Shown: positions 26,497 through 48,338 of the stretch, one piece after another
How the letters are laid out: each line of letters opens with the position of its first letter
How positions within the stretch are numbered: the stretch's first letter is position 1
Assembly: GCA_025642075.2 (NCBI GenBank)
Contig: JAODUO010000569.1
Location: 120,001 to 184,000, forward strand
DNA length: 64,000 nucleotides
Direction of reading: 5' to 3'
Origin: Ridgeia piscesae
Taxonomy: Eukaryota; Annelida; Polychaeta; Sabellida; Siboglinidae
The notes under the pieces: model-generated
Seen by the model: only the letters and a program-made list of their open reading frames with translations
What the model was told of the DNA's origin: nothing
Databases searched by the model: none
Translations under genes and position numbers: made by a program

Positions 26497-28332
26497 TTTG
26501 CACAGTCAAACGCGGCTGTAACAGCAACATCGGCTGGTGTCCTTCAGCAATTTAGGGCCCCACCTGCTCCAACAATTAATCTGGCCAAATTTATGGGTTA
26601 CCCTATGACTGCTGGTGACCCAACTCTGGTTGAGTGGTTGGACCAGTTTGATGCGTATGCGCGTCAAACAGGGGTAAACGATACAGTTAGGGCAGTGGTA
26701 CTTCTAGACCATTTAGGAGGGTGTGCGAGAGAGGAAGTTCTGTGCCACCCCGACATGGTGCAGCGTGATTATGATGCATTGGTTGCATTGCTGAAATTGC
26801 GTTTCGCACCACATGAAACAGTGCATTCTTTGAGCACAGTTCCATGCTCGAGTGCAGTTAAATAGGGAGACTCTGGCTGAATACAGCAGAGTGCTCATGT
26901 AACTGCATAATCGCATGGAGAAGGCAACGGCCACTGAAGATGAGGATTGGGCATTTGCACTTCTGCGAGACACTACTCTGAAGAGGCAGTTTATACAGGG
27001 CGTTCAGGAGCATTCGGTTTGCCAAAAGCTGATGCTGATTGCTCTACACTCTGCAGACAAGCCCTTTCACCATATACGAAATGAGGCCCTCTATCTGCTT
27101 GATGAAGAACAACCTGGTGCCAGGCAAGGGCGAGGTTCGTCTCCCGTCAGTTGTAGATTCCTAGAGATGAGGCAGATGCAGCTGCATATAAATGTGATTC
27201 AGCTGGCATCACAGCAGTGCCAGACAGCTGGGCAAATGCAGGTAGTGATAGACCAATTGCCCAGTCTGGCTGGCCAACCTCAGTTAGCAGCCCCGGCTAG
27301 GTCAGCAAGCTCGACTAGACCGAACCCCCGAGATGGCTCATGTTTCTATTGTATGAAACAGGGTCATTTCATCAAAGAATGTCCCAAGAAGAGGGTCCCA
27401 TCCAAGCGATGTAATCGCAGAGGTACCTCCTGTTTCCACTGCAAGCAGGAGGGCCACTTTGCCCGCGATTGCCCGCCGAAGACGTGTGTAGATATGAGGA
27501 ACAGCGGGCCTGAGCAGAGCAGTGCTCAAGTGACACATCTGGCTAGTGATCGGAACGGAGGTTGTTGGAGGCAGATACCTTGGAGGTACAGCTCCGTCAA
27601 CAGGTAATATCCACAAAGGCTGGTCAGAAGCAAATGAGGGTGCAAGGGTAGGAACTTCACATGGTGGCAAATGAGAACTTGGAATTATCTGCGAGGTTGG
27701 AAGCAAATATGGAAATCTCAACATTGAGATTCACTGTGGAATCAGCCATTGCTGATGCCGTGGTGGCCAGCAGTAAGAATTCTCAACTGTGCAACCAACT
27801 GAAGGGCAGCCATGTTGAGTGTGTATCCCTGATGGAGCAACTCAGGGAGATGCGCGAGCTGCTGGAAGAGCTCCGTCAGCGGAAAGGCTAGTTCTGCAGA
27901 CAGGTGGCAGAGCTGCAGAGCCATCTGTCCGCTGTCTGCAGCAAGAGAGATGACACAGGTTGTCCATGCGAGGCAACTCAAGTGGATGCGGAGCTCTTCC
28001 AAAGCCAGGTGGAGAGACTGGAATGTGAGAGGTGTGAGGTGGAGGTGAGCAAGGTGAGCAAGGTGAGCAAAAACATCGGCATTGGCTGGCTGCGTGGAGA
28101 CAATCACATCATTTGGTTGGCAGAAAGGCCAACGCGTACCGTTGGTGCAGGAAGAGGCACACCTCTGCATGCCTGTAGATATAGGTCTGTATATCTCCTG
28201 AACACAGTGACCATGGTAGTTGCCTGCATGAGCGGGACATGTTTTTTCCACTGCCATATGTATGTCCGGTGTGTATGTTTTGGTAGGTGGAGCCACATGC
28301 TGCCACAGAGCCAAGGTAGTTGCCTGCACTAG
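26497..28332 (+). pseudogene. degraded Gag-like retroelement ORF with two zinc knuckles and coiled-coil tail
   Basis: The first block, 26497-26865, carries a Gag capsid-like start (APTINLAKFMG, EWLDQFDAYAR, LRFAPHE). A frameshift near 26850 and an in-frame TAA at 26900-26902 precede the second block (26915-27607). That block holds a helical Gag region and two CCHC zinc knuckles: CFYCMKQGHFIKEC at 27341-27382 and CFHCKQEGHFARDC at 27431-27472. A third open stretch (27661-27888, then 27904-28332 after a TAG) is Leu/Glu-rich and likely coiled coil (MEQLREMRELLEELRQRK). This fits a Ty3/gypsy-like Gag, which packages element RNA. No protease, RT, integrase or LTRs were seen, so it is an inactive remnant. 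Confidence 0.75.
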
Positions 28333-28929
28333 CGGGACATGGGTTTCCTCTACATTCGGTTGCTGTGTGTTGCTTGTAAGCCTAGCATTGTTTCCAATGC
28401 TAGGGTAAATTTGCATACTAATAGTTGTGGCAATGGGTGTCACCTCTCTGAGTAGTGCTGGCTGAGATATGGTCCAGGGGAAATTCTACTTTTTTATAGG
28501 TAGTGTGAAAACGGTTATGATGTTTGCTCCATGTGGAAACTGGGGTCGCCCGCATCATTTACAGTGTTTAATTCTGCTATGTTATAATTTTGATGTCTTG
28601 GACCGCCATGACGCTATTATATTATATGTATTTTGTGAATTTATTTTGTTCAGTAATCGGTGACTCCACCTGGAGATTAATGGTTAGTGTTGATTAGCAG
28701 TGACAATAGGTGTCACTGCAGTTTAATCGGCGGGAAGATAGCGGGATTTGGGGGAGATCGAGAAGTAATGAGCCAAAGCACGAGGCTGCGTTTTCCAGTG
28801 GGAAATGAGAAGTTTAACAAGATTTAACAAGATTTAACAAGATTGCCACCTAGAGATTCAACTCTAGATGGCAGGTGGACTAGGAAGCCATTTGGCTTAT
28901 CGAGAGTCCAACCTATCTATCTAAGTATA
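28333..28929. other. 3' flank of the Gag remnant, nothing recognised
   Basis: GGTAGTTGCCTGCA...AGCGGGACATG occurs at 28216 and 28315, a local duplication of about 100 bp. A triple TTTAACAAGA repeat lies at about 28812-28842. No coding recognised. Confidence 0.45.
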
Positions 28930-29541
28930 CCCCGCCCGTCTTAGGTATATGTCGATTTTATTTTTAAATATATTAACACTACTAGCACCTACACAATCAG
29001 CTGATAATCTGTTCCATTCGTTTACTGTTCTTTGTGAAAATGAAAATTTTCTAATATCTAGTCTACACTGCTTCTTTGCTAATGTAACTCCATGTCCTCT
29101 AGTCCTTCTCTCTTCCTTGACTGTGAAAAAATATTTCTGTCAATATTTTCATATCCATTCAATATTTTAAACACCTCAATCTGATCTCCTCTCAATCTTC
29201 TGGTTTCTAGTGTTGTTAAACCACATTCTTTTAGACGCATTTCATAACTAATATTCCTGAGTTTTGGTATCATTTTGGTTGCACTCCTTTGTACTCTTTC
29301 TAGCATATCAATATCCTTCTTGCGATATGGCCTCCATGCTTGTATACAATATTCTAAGTGAGGCCTAACTATTGTTTTATACAGCGGTATTATTAGTTCT
29401 TTTTCTTTGTACACTATATTTCGCCTAATTAATCCAAGAATTTGGTTTCCCTTCGCTGCTGCAATTCCACACTGCTCTGATACCTTCATGTCAACACTAA
29501 TAGTTAACCCTAAGTCCTTTTTCAACACTAATAGTTAACCC
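28930..29541 (-). mobile_element. CR1-like LINE reverse-transcriptase C-terminal fragment
   Basis: The minus-strand frame 29528-29079 encodes ILGLIRRNIVYKEKELI, PLYKTIVRPHLEYC, DIDMLERVQRSATKMIP and RRLRGDQIEVFKILNG, characteristic of CR1-like RT thumb and C-terminal regions. After a frameshift near 29100 it continues as RGHGVTLAKKQCRLDIRKF...SVNIFKNKID to about 28950. A 21-bp repeat (CACTAATAGTTAACCCTAAGT) at the 5' edge (29497 and 29525) marks a small duplication at the truncation point. Confidence 0.9.
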
Positions 29542-29752
29542 TAAGTTGCTTCGGTGAGTTTAATGACTGCAATTGTATAATAATATTTGAGCCATGAGTA
29601 CTGGAATTGATCATTGTGTACAGTTATTAATAATTACGTAGTAGTTGCAGTAGTTTAATTGCCCTTCTTGCCCTCGTATTCCCACATGTAAAATCCACAG
29701 ATCTGGGCTAGTAGCTACCGGGTAATTATGCCACAGCTAACCATTATGATTG

Positions 29753-29810
<58 letters not shown>

Positions 29811-31567
29811 AATGATGCAGTAGCATGCCATGTAGCGTGTACGTTTAACACTGAGGGTGTGGTTATGGATGAGAAGCGGCAAATCGCTGTATTATGTATT
29901 TAATTCAAGTTACAGTATTGAGTGCTATTTAGGTTAGATGCTAGTGAAGTAGTGATATATGTGTCGCTAGGAGTCAGCACTGATTTGCACGATGTTGACG
30001 TGAACGATATTAGGGTCCCTTCGATGACACTATGTTATAATAGATGTCACTGTTTTTATTGAGTAATATAGAAACATACTTTTGTCCTCAAGCATGATTG
30101 CGGCGCTGATGATTTGGCAGTAAAAGCATGTGATCCTGACGTCGGACTGTGAACAGGTATATATCGTGATTGAGTCTTGTATTTCTATATTATATTTGCC
30201 ATTTGGGGTGTGTGTGTATGTATTCGTCTTGATGTTTAAGTATTATCTTAAATATGTCATAACGGTGACAGGGATTTGTTTTGCATGGCTATCACATCGC
30301 ATGGGTTTAGCTGTTAGAATATGATAGTTTTAATTACCTATAATGGCTGTCTGTACTAACTGGGTACATTATACTAGATGTGTTTAATGGTTGTCAACAG
30401 AGAACGGATGTCTTGGAATCTGTTGGTTGTATTGCACTGTTGGACAGTGTTTTAATTTACTTTTGAGTTTGAGGTACTGAATTTTATGTTCTATTGGTAT
30501 CAGTTTGAGGTGTTTGCTTTGATGCATGGGAAAGGTATTCCTGTGTTTTATTGTATATGTGTATATATTTATATGTGTGGGTAACACCAATGTTATTGTT
30601 ACAGGGTCTTGTCTTGTTTGTGATGTGAATAAAGATTTTGGAAACGAAGATTCAACGCTCTGCGTCTATCCTTGACACAGAGTACTGTAAACTTTCAGTT
30701 TTTAGTTGTGTGATGTTTCTATACATCTACACATAAAAAATAACCAGGATTAAATATAGTACACTATATTTAACTTAGATAAAAAGACAAGTTAGCACCA
30801 AATATAGTTCGATCTGTGAAAACCAAGTTTATTCATCGGACTTATCGTAAGTTATTTCCTGTATACAATCGATGTTTCTATTTTGTTTATATAACAATTG
30901 GAAATAAGGGAGACCTTGGTTATAACAGTCGAAAGCTCTTCATGGTCAAGACAATTAAAAAAACGGAGCTGAGGCATTCTTCGAACTGAACTGTGCCAAG
31001 TCGAGTTAAGCGCATACCAAGCCCCAACAGCTCTGCATAAAAATGAGAGCGCCAAGATAGAAAAACGTATCGTTATTCGTTCTCTAAAGTACGCCGATAC
31101 GATTTTGCTTGAACGTGTTTATCTTTAAGAATAGTTTAATATTAACGAGCGTTTCAAATAAATCTACATAACAGTTGCGTGCATTGGTAATGTTACAGTG
31201 CCGCCCTCGCAATTAGGTGAATGTTTGTGACAATTTTACCAATAGGAACTAACAACATAAAATATTCACTGCGAAGCGCTAGCGTCCTCGCAAGTGGCCC
31301 TCTCACGTGCAATGCTAGTTCAATTACAAGTAATGTCATTAATGGAAATCAGAGGTGGTAAGTAACATACAGAGATATATGTATGTAATAACTGAAACCC
31401 GATGTGCTTCTTAGCGTCGTGGAGATTGTGGTCCTCGGAAGAATAGTGTGTAGATACTAGATAGCGTCCACGTAAATAGACCAATCCAATTATGTATGTA
31501 TTATATGTGCCAGTTTGGATGTATATATCTAAACAGTGCAGTCGTGCGCATGCGTGTACCAGTGACC
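29542..31567. other. intergenic, no gene recognised
   Basis: Contains a (TA)n tract at about 29756-29808. Otherwise AT-rich, with no convincing frames. Confidence 0.45.
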
Positions 31568-31568
<1 letters not shown>

Positions 31569-31636
<68 letters not shown>

Positions 31637-31637
31637 G

Positions 31638-31694
<57 letters not shown>

Positions 31695-31732
31695 TGTGTC
31701 TGTGTCTGTGTCTGTGTCTCTGTGTGTGTTTA
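31569..31732. repeat. (GT)n microsatellite with GTGTCT variants
   Basis: About 125 bp of GT interrupted once by GTTGTTGT, then GTCTGT units. Confidence 0.97.
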
Positions 31733-31787
31733 TTTGTCTATGTTGTGGCAATGGAATGTAGAATACTTAGCAGTTCTTGAAGCTAGA

Positions 31788-32002
31788 TACAACACAACAC
31801 AACACAACACAACACAACACAACACAACACAACACAACACAACACAACACAACACAACACAACACAACACAACACAACACAACACAACACAACACACCAC
31901 ACCACACACACACACACACACACACAACACAACACAACACACCACACCACACCACAACACAACACAACACAACACAACACAACACAACACAACACAACAC
32001 AA
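31788..32002. repeat. (AACAC)n pentanucleotide microsatellite
   Basis: About 37 AACAC units, interrupted by a CACCACACCACACA/(CA)n patch at about 31894-31956. All frames on both strands read open, which is an artefact of the 5-bp period. Confidence 0.98.
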
Positions 32003-32187
32003 TACATTGCAATAACCTTTAATGGTCCCAAATGGGAAATTCACATGGTAGACATAACGCTACACAAAGATATAAGTTTTTTACTTAACAATATTAATAA
32101 TAGCAGTAGTGCTCGTTTCCCCATTATATTCCACCCCTCCTGCCCGATTACTTCCCCATCCCCAATCTCGCGTTACATTTGTTTTCT

Positions 32188-32306
32188 AAGTACTCGTACT
32201 CGTACTCGTACTCGTACTCGTACTCGTACTCGTACTCGTACTCGTACTCGTACTCGTACTCGTACTCGTACTCGTACTCGTACTCGTACTCGTACTCGTA
32301 CTCGTG
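32188..32306. repeat. (TACTCG)n hexanucleotide microsatellite
   Basis: About 19 perfect TACTCG units. Translates as Thr-Arg repeats, but no flanking frame supports a protein. Confidence 0.98.
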
Positions 32307-32788
32307 CTAGAGATTTGCAAGCGTATTATCTTAATAAATATGAATATCATAACGCATTTGTTGTCTCTCTTTCAAGCAAAACACGTTTAAATTTACGGAA
32401 ATACGACCTGAAATGCAGTTTCAGTTTGTGATTCTCGATAGTAGATGGGCATGTTGATGGATCTGGCCGCCAGAAAAAAGTTCGGATCAGTCAATATTTG
32501 GCTGTAAATGGTGGATATTGACATGAATTCTTGTGGTCGTTGTAGGCCTACTTATGACGTACGCGCTACACGCTTGTGAGGACAGGCAGGACAGCCTGGG
32601 CGAATGTAAGACGATAGCCTCCGGACGATTCCCCATAAACAATTATAATAGCCGAGTTGATCGTTTAAACATATTTATTTCAGTTCTGTAGTATATAGGA
32701 AAATATATTATGCGAACTACACAAACCACAAAACATACAAAACAAGATGAGTGAATTCCTAGTGTGAAGGTAGTTTATACTGGTTCAC
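32307..32788. other. intergenic, nothing recognised
   Basis: No recognisable feature. Confidence 0.45.
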
Positions 32789-35700
32789 CCCAAGGGTGTG
32801 TCTTCACCCCAAGGGTGTGTCGTCTCCCCAAGGGTGTGTCTTCACCCCTAGGATGTGTCTTCACCCCAAGGATGTGTCTTCACCCAAGGATGTGTCTTCA
32901 CCCCAAGGATATGTCTTGACCCCAAGGATGTGTCTTCACCCCAAGGATGTGACTTCACCCCAAGGATATGTCTTCACCCCAAGGATGTGTCTTCACCCCA
33001 AGGATGTGTCTTCACCCCAAGGATGTGTCTTCACACCAAGGATGTGTCTTCACCCCAAGGATGTATCTTCACCCCAAGGATGTGTCTTCACCCCAAGGAT
33101 GTATCTTCACCCCAAGGATGTGTCTTCACACCAAGGATGTGTCTTCACACCAAGGATGTGTCTTCACCCTAAGGATGTGTCTTCACCCCTAGGATATGTC
33201 TTCAACCCAAGGATGTGTCTTCACCCAAGGATGTGTCTTCACCCTTAGGATGTGTCTTCACACCAAGGATGTGTCTTCACCCCTAGGATGTGTCTTCACC
33301 CCAAGGATGTGTCTTCACCCCAAGGATGTGTCTTCACCCCAAGGATGTGTCTTCACCTCAAGGATGTGTCTTCACCTCAAGGATGTGTCTTCACAGTTCA
33401 CCCCTAGGATGTGTCTTCACACCAAGGATGTGTCTTCACCCCAAGGATGTGTCTTCACCCTAAGGATGTGTCTTCACCCCTAGGATATGTCTTCAACCCA
33501 AGGATGTGTCTTCACCCAAGGATGTGTCTTCACCCTTAGGATGTGTCTTCACCCCAAGGATGTGACTTCACCCCTAGGATGTGTCTTCACCCCAAGGATG
33601 TGTCTTCACCCCAAGGATGTGTCTTCACCCCAAGGATGTGTCTTCACCTCAAGGATGTGTCTTCACCTCAAGGATGTGTCTTCACAGTTCACCCCTAGGA
33701 TGTGTCTTCACCCCAAGGATGTGTCTTCACCCCAAGGATGTGTCTTCTCCCCAAGGATGTGTCTTCCCCAAGGATGTGTCTCCACCCCAAGGATTTGTCT
33801 TCTCCCCAAGGATGTGTCTTTTCCCCAAGGATGTGTCTTCACCCCAAGGTTATATCTTCACCCCAAGGATGTGTCTTCACACCAAGGATGTATCTTCACC
33901 CCAAGGATGTGTCTTCACACCAAGGATGTATCTTCACCCCAAGGATGTGTCTTCACCCCAAGGATGTATCTTCACCCAAAGGATGTGTCTTCACCCCAAG
34001 GATGTGTCTTTTCCCCAAGGATGTGTCTTCACCCCAAGGATGTGTCTTCACCCCAAGGATGTGTCTTCTCCCCAAGGATGTGTCTTTACCCCAAGGATGT
34101 GTCTTCACCCCAAGGTTATATCTTCACCCCAAGGATGTGTCTTCACCCCAAGGATGTATCTTCACCCAAAGGATGTGTCTTCACACCAAGGATGTGTCTT
34201 CACACCAAGGATGTGTCTTCACACCAAGGATGTGTCTTCACACCAAGGATGTGTCTTCACACCAAGGATGTGTCTTCACACCAAGGATGTGTCTTCACCC
34301 AAGGATGTGTCTTCACCCCAAGGATGTGTCTTCACACCAAGGATGTGTCTTCACACCAAGGATGTGTCTTCACCAAGGATGTGTCTTCACCCCAAGGATG
34401 TATCTTCACCCCAAGGATGTGTCTTCACACCAAGGATGTGTCTTCACCCCAAGGATGTGTCTTCACACCAAGGATGTGTCTTCACCCCAAGGATGTGTCT
34501 TCACCCCAAGGATGTGTCTTCACACCAAGGATGTGTCTTCACACCAAGGATGTGTCTTCACCCAAGGATGTGTCTTCACCCAAGGATGTGCTTCACCCCA
34601 AGGATGTGTCTTCACCCAAGGATGTGTCTTCACCCAAGGATGTGTCTTCACCCCAAGGATGTGTCTTCACCCCAAGGATGTGTCTTCACCCCAAGGATGT
34701 GTCTTCACCCAAGGATGTGTCTTCACCCCAAGGATGTGTCTTCACCCCAAGGATGTGTCTTCACCCAAGGATGTGTCTTCACCCAAGGATGTGTCTTCAC
34801 CCAAGGATGTGTCTTCACCCAAGGATGTGTCTTCACCCCAAGGATGTATCTTCACCCCAAGGATGTGTCTTCACCCCAAGGATGTATCTTCACCCCAAGG
34901 ATGTGTCTTCACACCAAGGATGTATCTTCACCCAAGGATGTGTCTTCACCCCAAGGATGTGTCTTCACCCCAAGGATGTATCTTCACCCAAAGGATGTGT
35001 CTTCACACCCCAAAGGGTGTGTCTTCACACCCCAAAGGGTGTATCTTCACCCAAAGGATGTGTCTTCACCCCAAGGATGTGTCTTCCCCAAGGATGTGTT
35101 CTTCACCCAAGGATGTGTCTTCACACCAAGATGTGTCTTCACACCAAGGATGTGTCTTCACCCCAAGGATGTGTCTTCACCCCAAGGATGTGTCTTCACC
35201 CAAAGGATGTGTCTTCACACCAAGGATGTGTCTTCACCCCAAGGATGTGTCTTCACCCAAGGATGTGTCTTCACCCCAAGGATGTGTCTTCACCCCAAGG
35301 ATGTGTCTTCACACCAAGGATGTGTCTTCACACCAAGGATGTGTCTTCACCCCAAGGATGTGTCTTCACCCAAGGATGTGTCTTCACCCCAAGGATGTGT
35401 CTTCACACCAAGGATGTGTCTTCACCCAAGGATGTGTCTTCACCCAAGGATGTGTCTTCACACCAAGGATGTGTCTTCACCCCAGGATGTGTCTTCACCC
35501 CAAGGATGTGTCTTCACCCCAAGGATGTGTCTTCACCCCAAGGATGTGTCTTCACCCAAGGATGTGTCTTCACCTCAAGGATGTGTCTTCACATTCCCAA
35601 GGATGTGTCTTCACCCCAAGGATGTGTCTTCACCCCAAGGATGTGTCTTCACCCCAAGGATGTCTTCACCCCAAGGATGTGTCTTCACACCAAGGATGTG

Positions 35701-35987
35701 TCTTCACACCAAGGATGTGTCTTCACACCAAGGATGTGTCTTCACACCAAGGATGTGTCTTCACACCAAGGATGTGTCTTCACACCAAGGATGTGTCTTC
35801 ACCCCAAGGATGTGTCTTCACCCCAAAGATGTGTCTTCACACCAAGGATGTGTCTTCACACCAAGGATGTGTCTTCACACCAAGGATGTGTCTTCACCCC
35901 AAGGATGTGTCTTCACACCAAGGATGTGTCTTCACACCAAGGATGTGTCTTCACACCAAGGATGTGTCTTCACACCAAGGATGTGTC
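32789..35987. repeat. 3.2-kb minisatellite, 19-bp unit
   Basis: About 165 head-to-tail copies of TTCACCCCAAGGATGTGTC. The common variants are TTCACACCAAGGATGTGTC and an 18-bp form with one C fewer. ACACC variants are concentrated in the distal third (35650-35985), suggesting local homogenisation. Because 19 is not a multiple of 3 and the unit lacks stops, all three forward frames stay open for up to 837 codons. These are not genes. Confidence 0.98.
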
Positions 35988-36655
35988 TGATCTTCTTTGA
36001 CGTCCCAATGGGTATTTGAATACTCAGACAACACAACTTTGGCCATGGTGCTGTGTTAGAATACAAATCAAATCCAAAAACATTTATTAAGAACGTCAGT
36101 CAGAAAGAAAAGACTAATTTGAAACGCATTGTAAATATCAGTAGTAAAGTAACCAGTTTGAAAGAATCCTCTCCAACTGGTGTGTATAAGAAGTAGGTAC
36201 CGCCTAAGGTCACTTAATTTATATATGAAAATGCGCGTGTTTTATATCACGAATCCACACGTTTAGAACTACCATTTCCAAAACAAATAGGAAACGTTTG
36301 TCATTCTTTCTCATGTCTTTACCGCTTTTAAACTACAAATACCTCTGACATTTCCGTGAGACACCCTTTTCTACCCCCGAGCAATTCGTATCTGGAATAT
36401 GATCACACCACACGTTACTGAAATAGAAAACCCCATAAGTTTTTAAGCAGCAATCATGAACCTCCCTTTCACGACACCCAATCACATAAATTGCCTGTAA
36501 AAACAAACAAACAAACAAGCTAAAACATCATACTACGTAACACAAGAAGCACTACAAAGTCCTGCGCTAGACCAAGTTTGGGTTGTTTGGAGGAAAGCAC
36601 CTAAGACGTTAGATTCAGTCTGGGTTTTTTAAATTTGAAATGCGAAGACCAAAGT

Positions 36656-36714
<59 letters not shown>

Positions 36715-36826
36715 TATATATACTAATATATTAGGCTTTTTTAATTTTATAACGATCAAAGGTTTATATACTTTTTAAATAATGCATTTATCTGTATTTT
36801 CATTTACTATTTTATAAAGGCATTTA
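35988..36826 (+). repeat. segmental duplication, copy A
   Basis: This sequence is repeated at 37144-37818 with high identity (for example TGATCTTCTTTGACGTCCCA and AATTGCCTGTAAAAACAAAC). Copy A has about 150 bp (about 36233-36385) that copy B lacks, and an (AT)n tract at 36656-36722. Confidence 0.95.
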
Positions 36827-37143
36827 TAAAGGATGTGTCTTCACCCCAAGGATGTGACTTCACACCAAGGATGTGTCTTCACACCAAGGATGTGTCTTCA
36901 CACCAAGGATGTGTCTTCACACCAAGGATGTGTCTTCACCCCAAGGATGTGTCTTCACACTAATGATGTGTCTTCACACCAATGATGTGTCTTCACACCA
37001 AGGATGTGTCTTCACACCAAGGATGTGTCTTCACACCAAGGATGTGTCTTCACACCAAGGATGTGTCTTCACACCAAGGATGTGTCTTCACACCAAGGAT
37101 GTGTCTTCACCCCAAGGATGTGTTTTCACACTAAGGATGTGTC
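36827..37143. repeat. second block of the 19-bp minisatellite
   Basis: About 16 copies of the same 19-bp unit, mostly the TTCACACCAAGGATGTGTC variant. It ends with the same junction into unique sequence as the main array. Confidence 0.97.
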
Positions 37144-37658
37144 TGATCTTCTTTGACGTCCCAATGGGTATTTGAATACTCAGACAACACAACTTTGGCC
37201 ACGGTGCTGTGTTAGAATACAAATCAAATCCAAAAACATTTATTAAGAACGTCAGTCAGAAAGAAAAGACTAATTTGAAGCGCATTGTAAATATCAGTAG
37301 TAAAGTAACCAGTTTGAAAGAATCCTCTCCAACTGGTATGTATAAGAAGTAGGTACCGCCTAAGGTCACTTAATTTATATATGAAAATGTTTTTAATTCG
37401 TATCTGGAATATGATCACACCACACATTACTGAAATAGAAAACCCCATAAGTTTTTAAGCAGCAATCATGAACCTCCCTTTCACGACACCCAATCACATA
37501 AATTGCCTGTAAAAACAAACAAACAAACAAGCTAAAACATCATACTACGTAACACAAGAAGCACTACAAAGTCCTGCGCTAGACCAAGTTTGGGTTGTTT
37601 GGAGGAAAGCACCTAAGACGTTAGATTCAGTCTGTTTTTTTAAATTTAAAATATGACA

Positions 37659-37729
<71 letters not shown>

Positions 37730-37818
37730 TATTTTAATTTTATAACGATAAAGGTTTATATACTTTTTAAATAATGCATTTATTGTATTTTCATTTACTA
37801 TTTTATAAAGGCATTTTA
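37144..37818 (+). repeat. segmental duplication, copy B
   Basis: Second copy of the unique flank of the minisatellite, with a 150-bp deletion relative to copy A at about 37390 and its own (AT)n tract at 37663-37722. Together with 36827-37143 it forms one tandemly duplicated unit of array end plus flank. Confidence 0.95.
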
Positions 37819-37820
37819 TT
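37815..37820 (-). promoter_or_regulatory. candidate poly(A) signal for the DEG/ENaC gene
   Basis: AATAAA on the minus strand about 580 bp beyond the channel stop codon. It is the first canonical signal I noticed, but the real 3' end is not otherwise supported. Confidence 0.25.
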
Positions 37821-38402
37821 AATGTACTTTTATGGACTTACATTATAATAAAAAATGTAAAACCGTCTCAGCATCAGAGTGACCTCGTTATAAAAAAAAC
37901 CTCACATTATAATTTCCAAGCTAAATTTGATGTCCATATATGTAAAACAATTAGTGGTATATACGTAGTAGAAACGAACAATAAAATCGGTGACATAGAG
38001 CGACGGCAAAAAACAACAACAATTATTACTACATTCACATTTTTGATTGGTTTCTTGACCGAAAGAGTAACACAGTAGGCCCTACAATAATTTTAGTGAC
38101 ACAAGGCAATACGATTCTAGTTCGATAAGAAATCAAACCAGACCGACTGAAATAATAATGTAATGTCTACTACACTACACTGGCACACATTAACACTACA
38201 CAGCGGCAGAGCCAGGGTTTCTAGTTGCCTGACCCCCGCCGCCCCTCCCCCATACACACACAATTTAGCAATGTACAATGATGATAGCCATCAGGCTAGA
38301 CAGTGGTACCGCACTGGCAGCCATACCGCGTCAGTCCTGTTGCAAATTGTACACATCACAGCTGGGTGCGATGCGTTGTAATCGGTTCTAGGGACAAACA
38401 TG
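37819..38402 (-). other. probable 3' UTR/downstream region of the DEG/ENaC gene
   Basis: Unique sequence between the segmental duplication and the channel stop codon. No other feature recognised. Confidence 0.35.
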
Positions 38403-48100
<9,698 letters not shown>

Positions 48101-48338
48101 CCTGTAATAGTACACTATACACGTGATTAACTGAGTTTTCTAGGTGTATAACACACGCGACTGTGACAACATATCATAGAGACAACTGTCTGTCAACCTG
48201 TTTCTTAAAAGGGCAAATATTAAACACTACCATTGTCCATGAACCACTGCAATCACAACCATTCCGGGAACAATCCTTGGCAATCCTACCGTTTCATTAT
48301 CCAAAGATAGTCAACCCCCACCATTCAGTGGACAATCT

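Noticed and set aside
26593..27607. Domesticated host Gag gene
   Set aside because: An in-frame stop and a frameshift within the capsid-like region argue for a dead retroelement rather than a conserved host gene.
31777..32031. CRISPR-like or coding interpretation of the AACAC array
   Set aside because: Pure pentanucleotide repetition with no spacers. Frames are open on both strands simply from composition.
33487..36019. Forward frames of 762-837 codons (repeats of CVFTPRMCLHPKDVSSPQG type)
   Set aside because: They are the three overlapping translations of a 19-bp minisatellite without stop codons. All three frames are equally open, so none is a gene.
36333..36518. Minus-strand cysteine-rich frame after an acceptor-like TTTGTTTTTACAG
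   Set aside because: Half of it lies in the 150 bp missing from the duplicate copy, it has no family similarity, and no donor or partner exon was found.
37872..37910. CAGAGTGACCTCGTTATAA-like transposon terminus
   Set aside because: Resembles a pogo-type end, but no inverse partner is present nearby.
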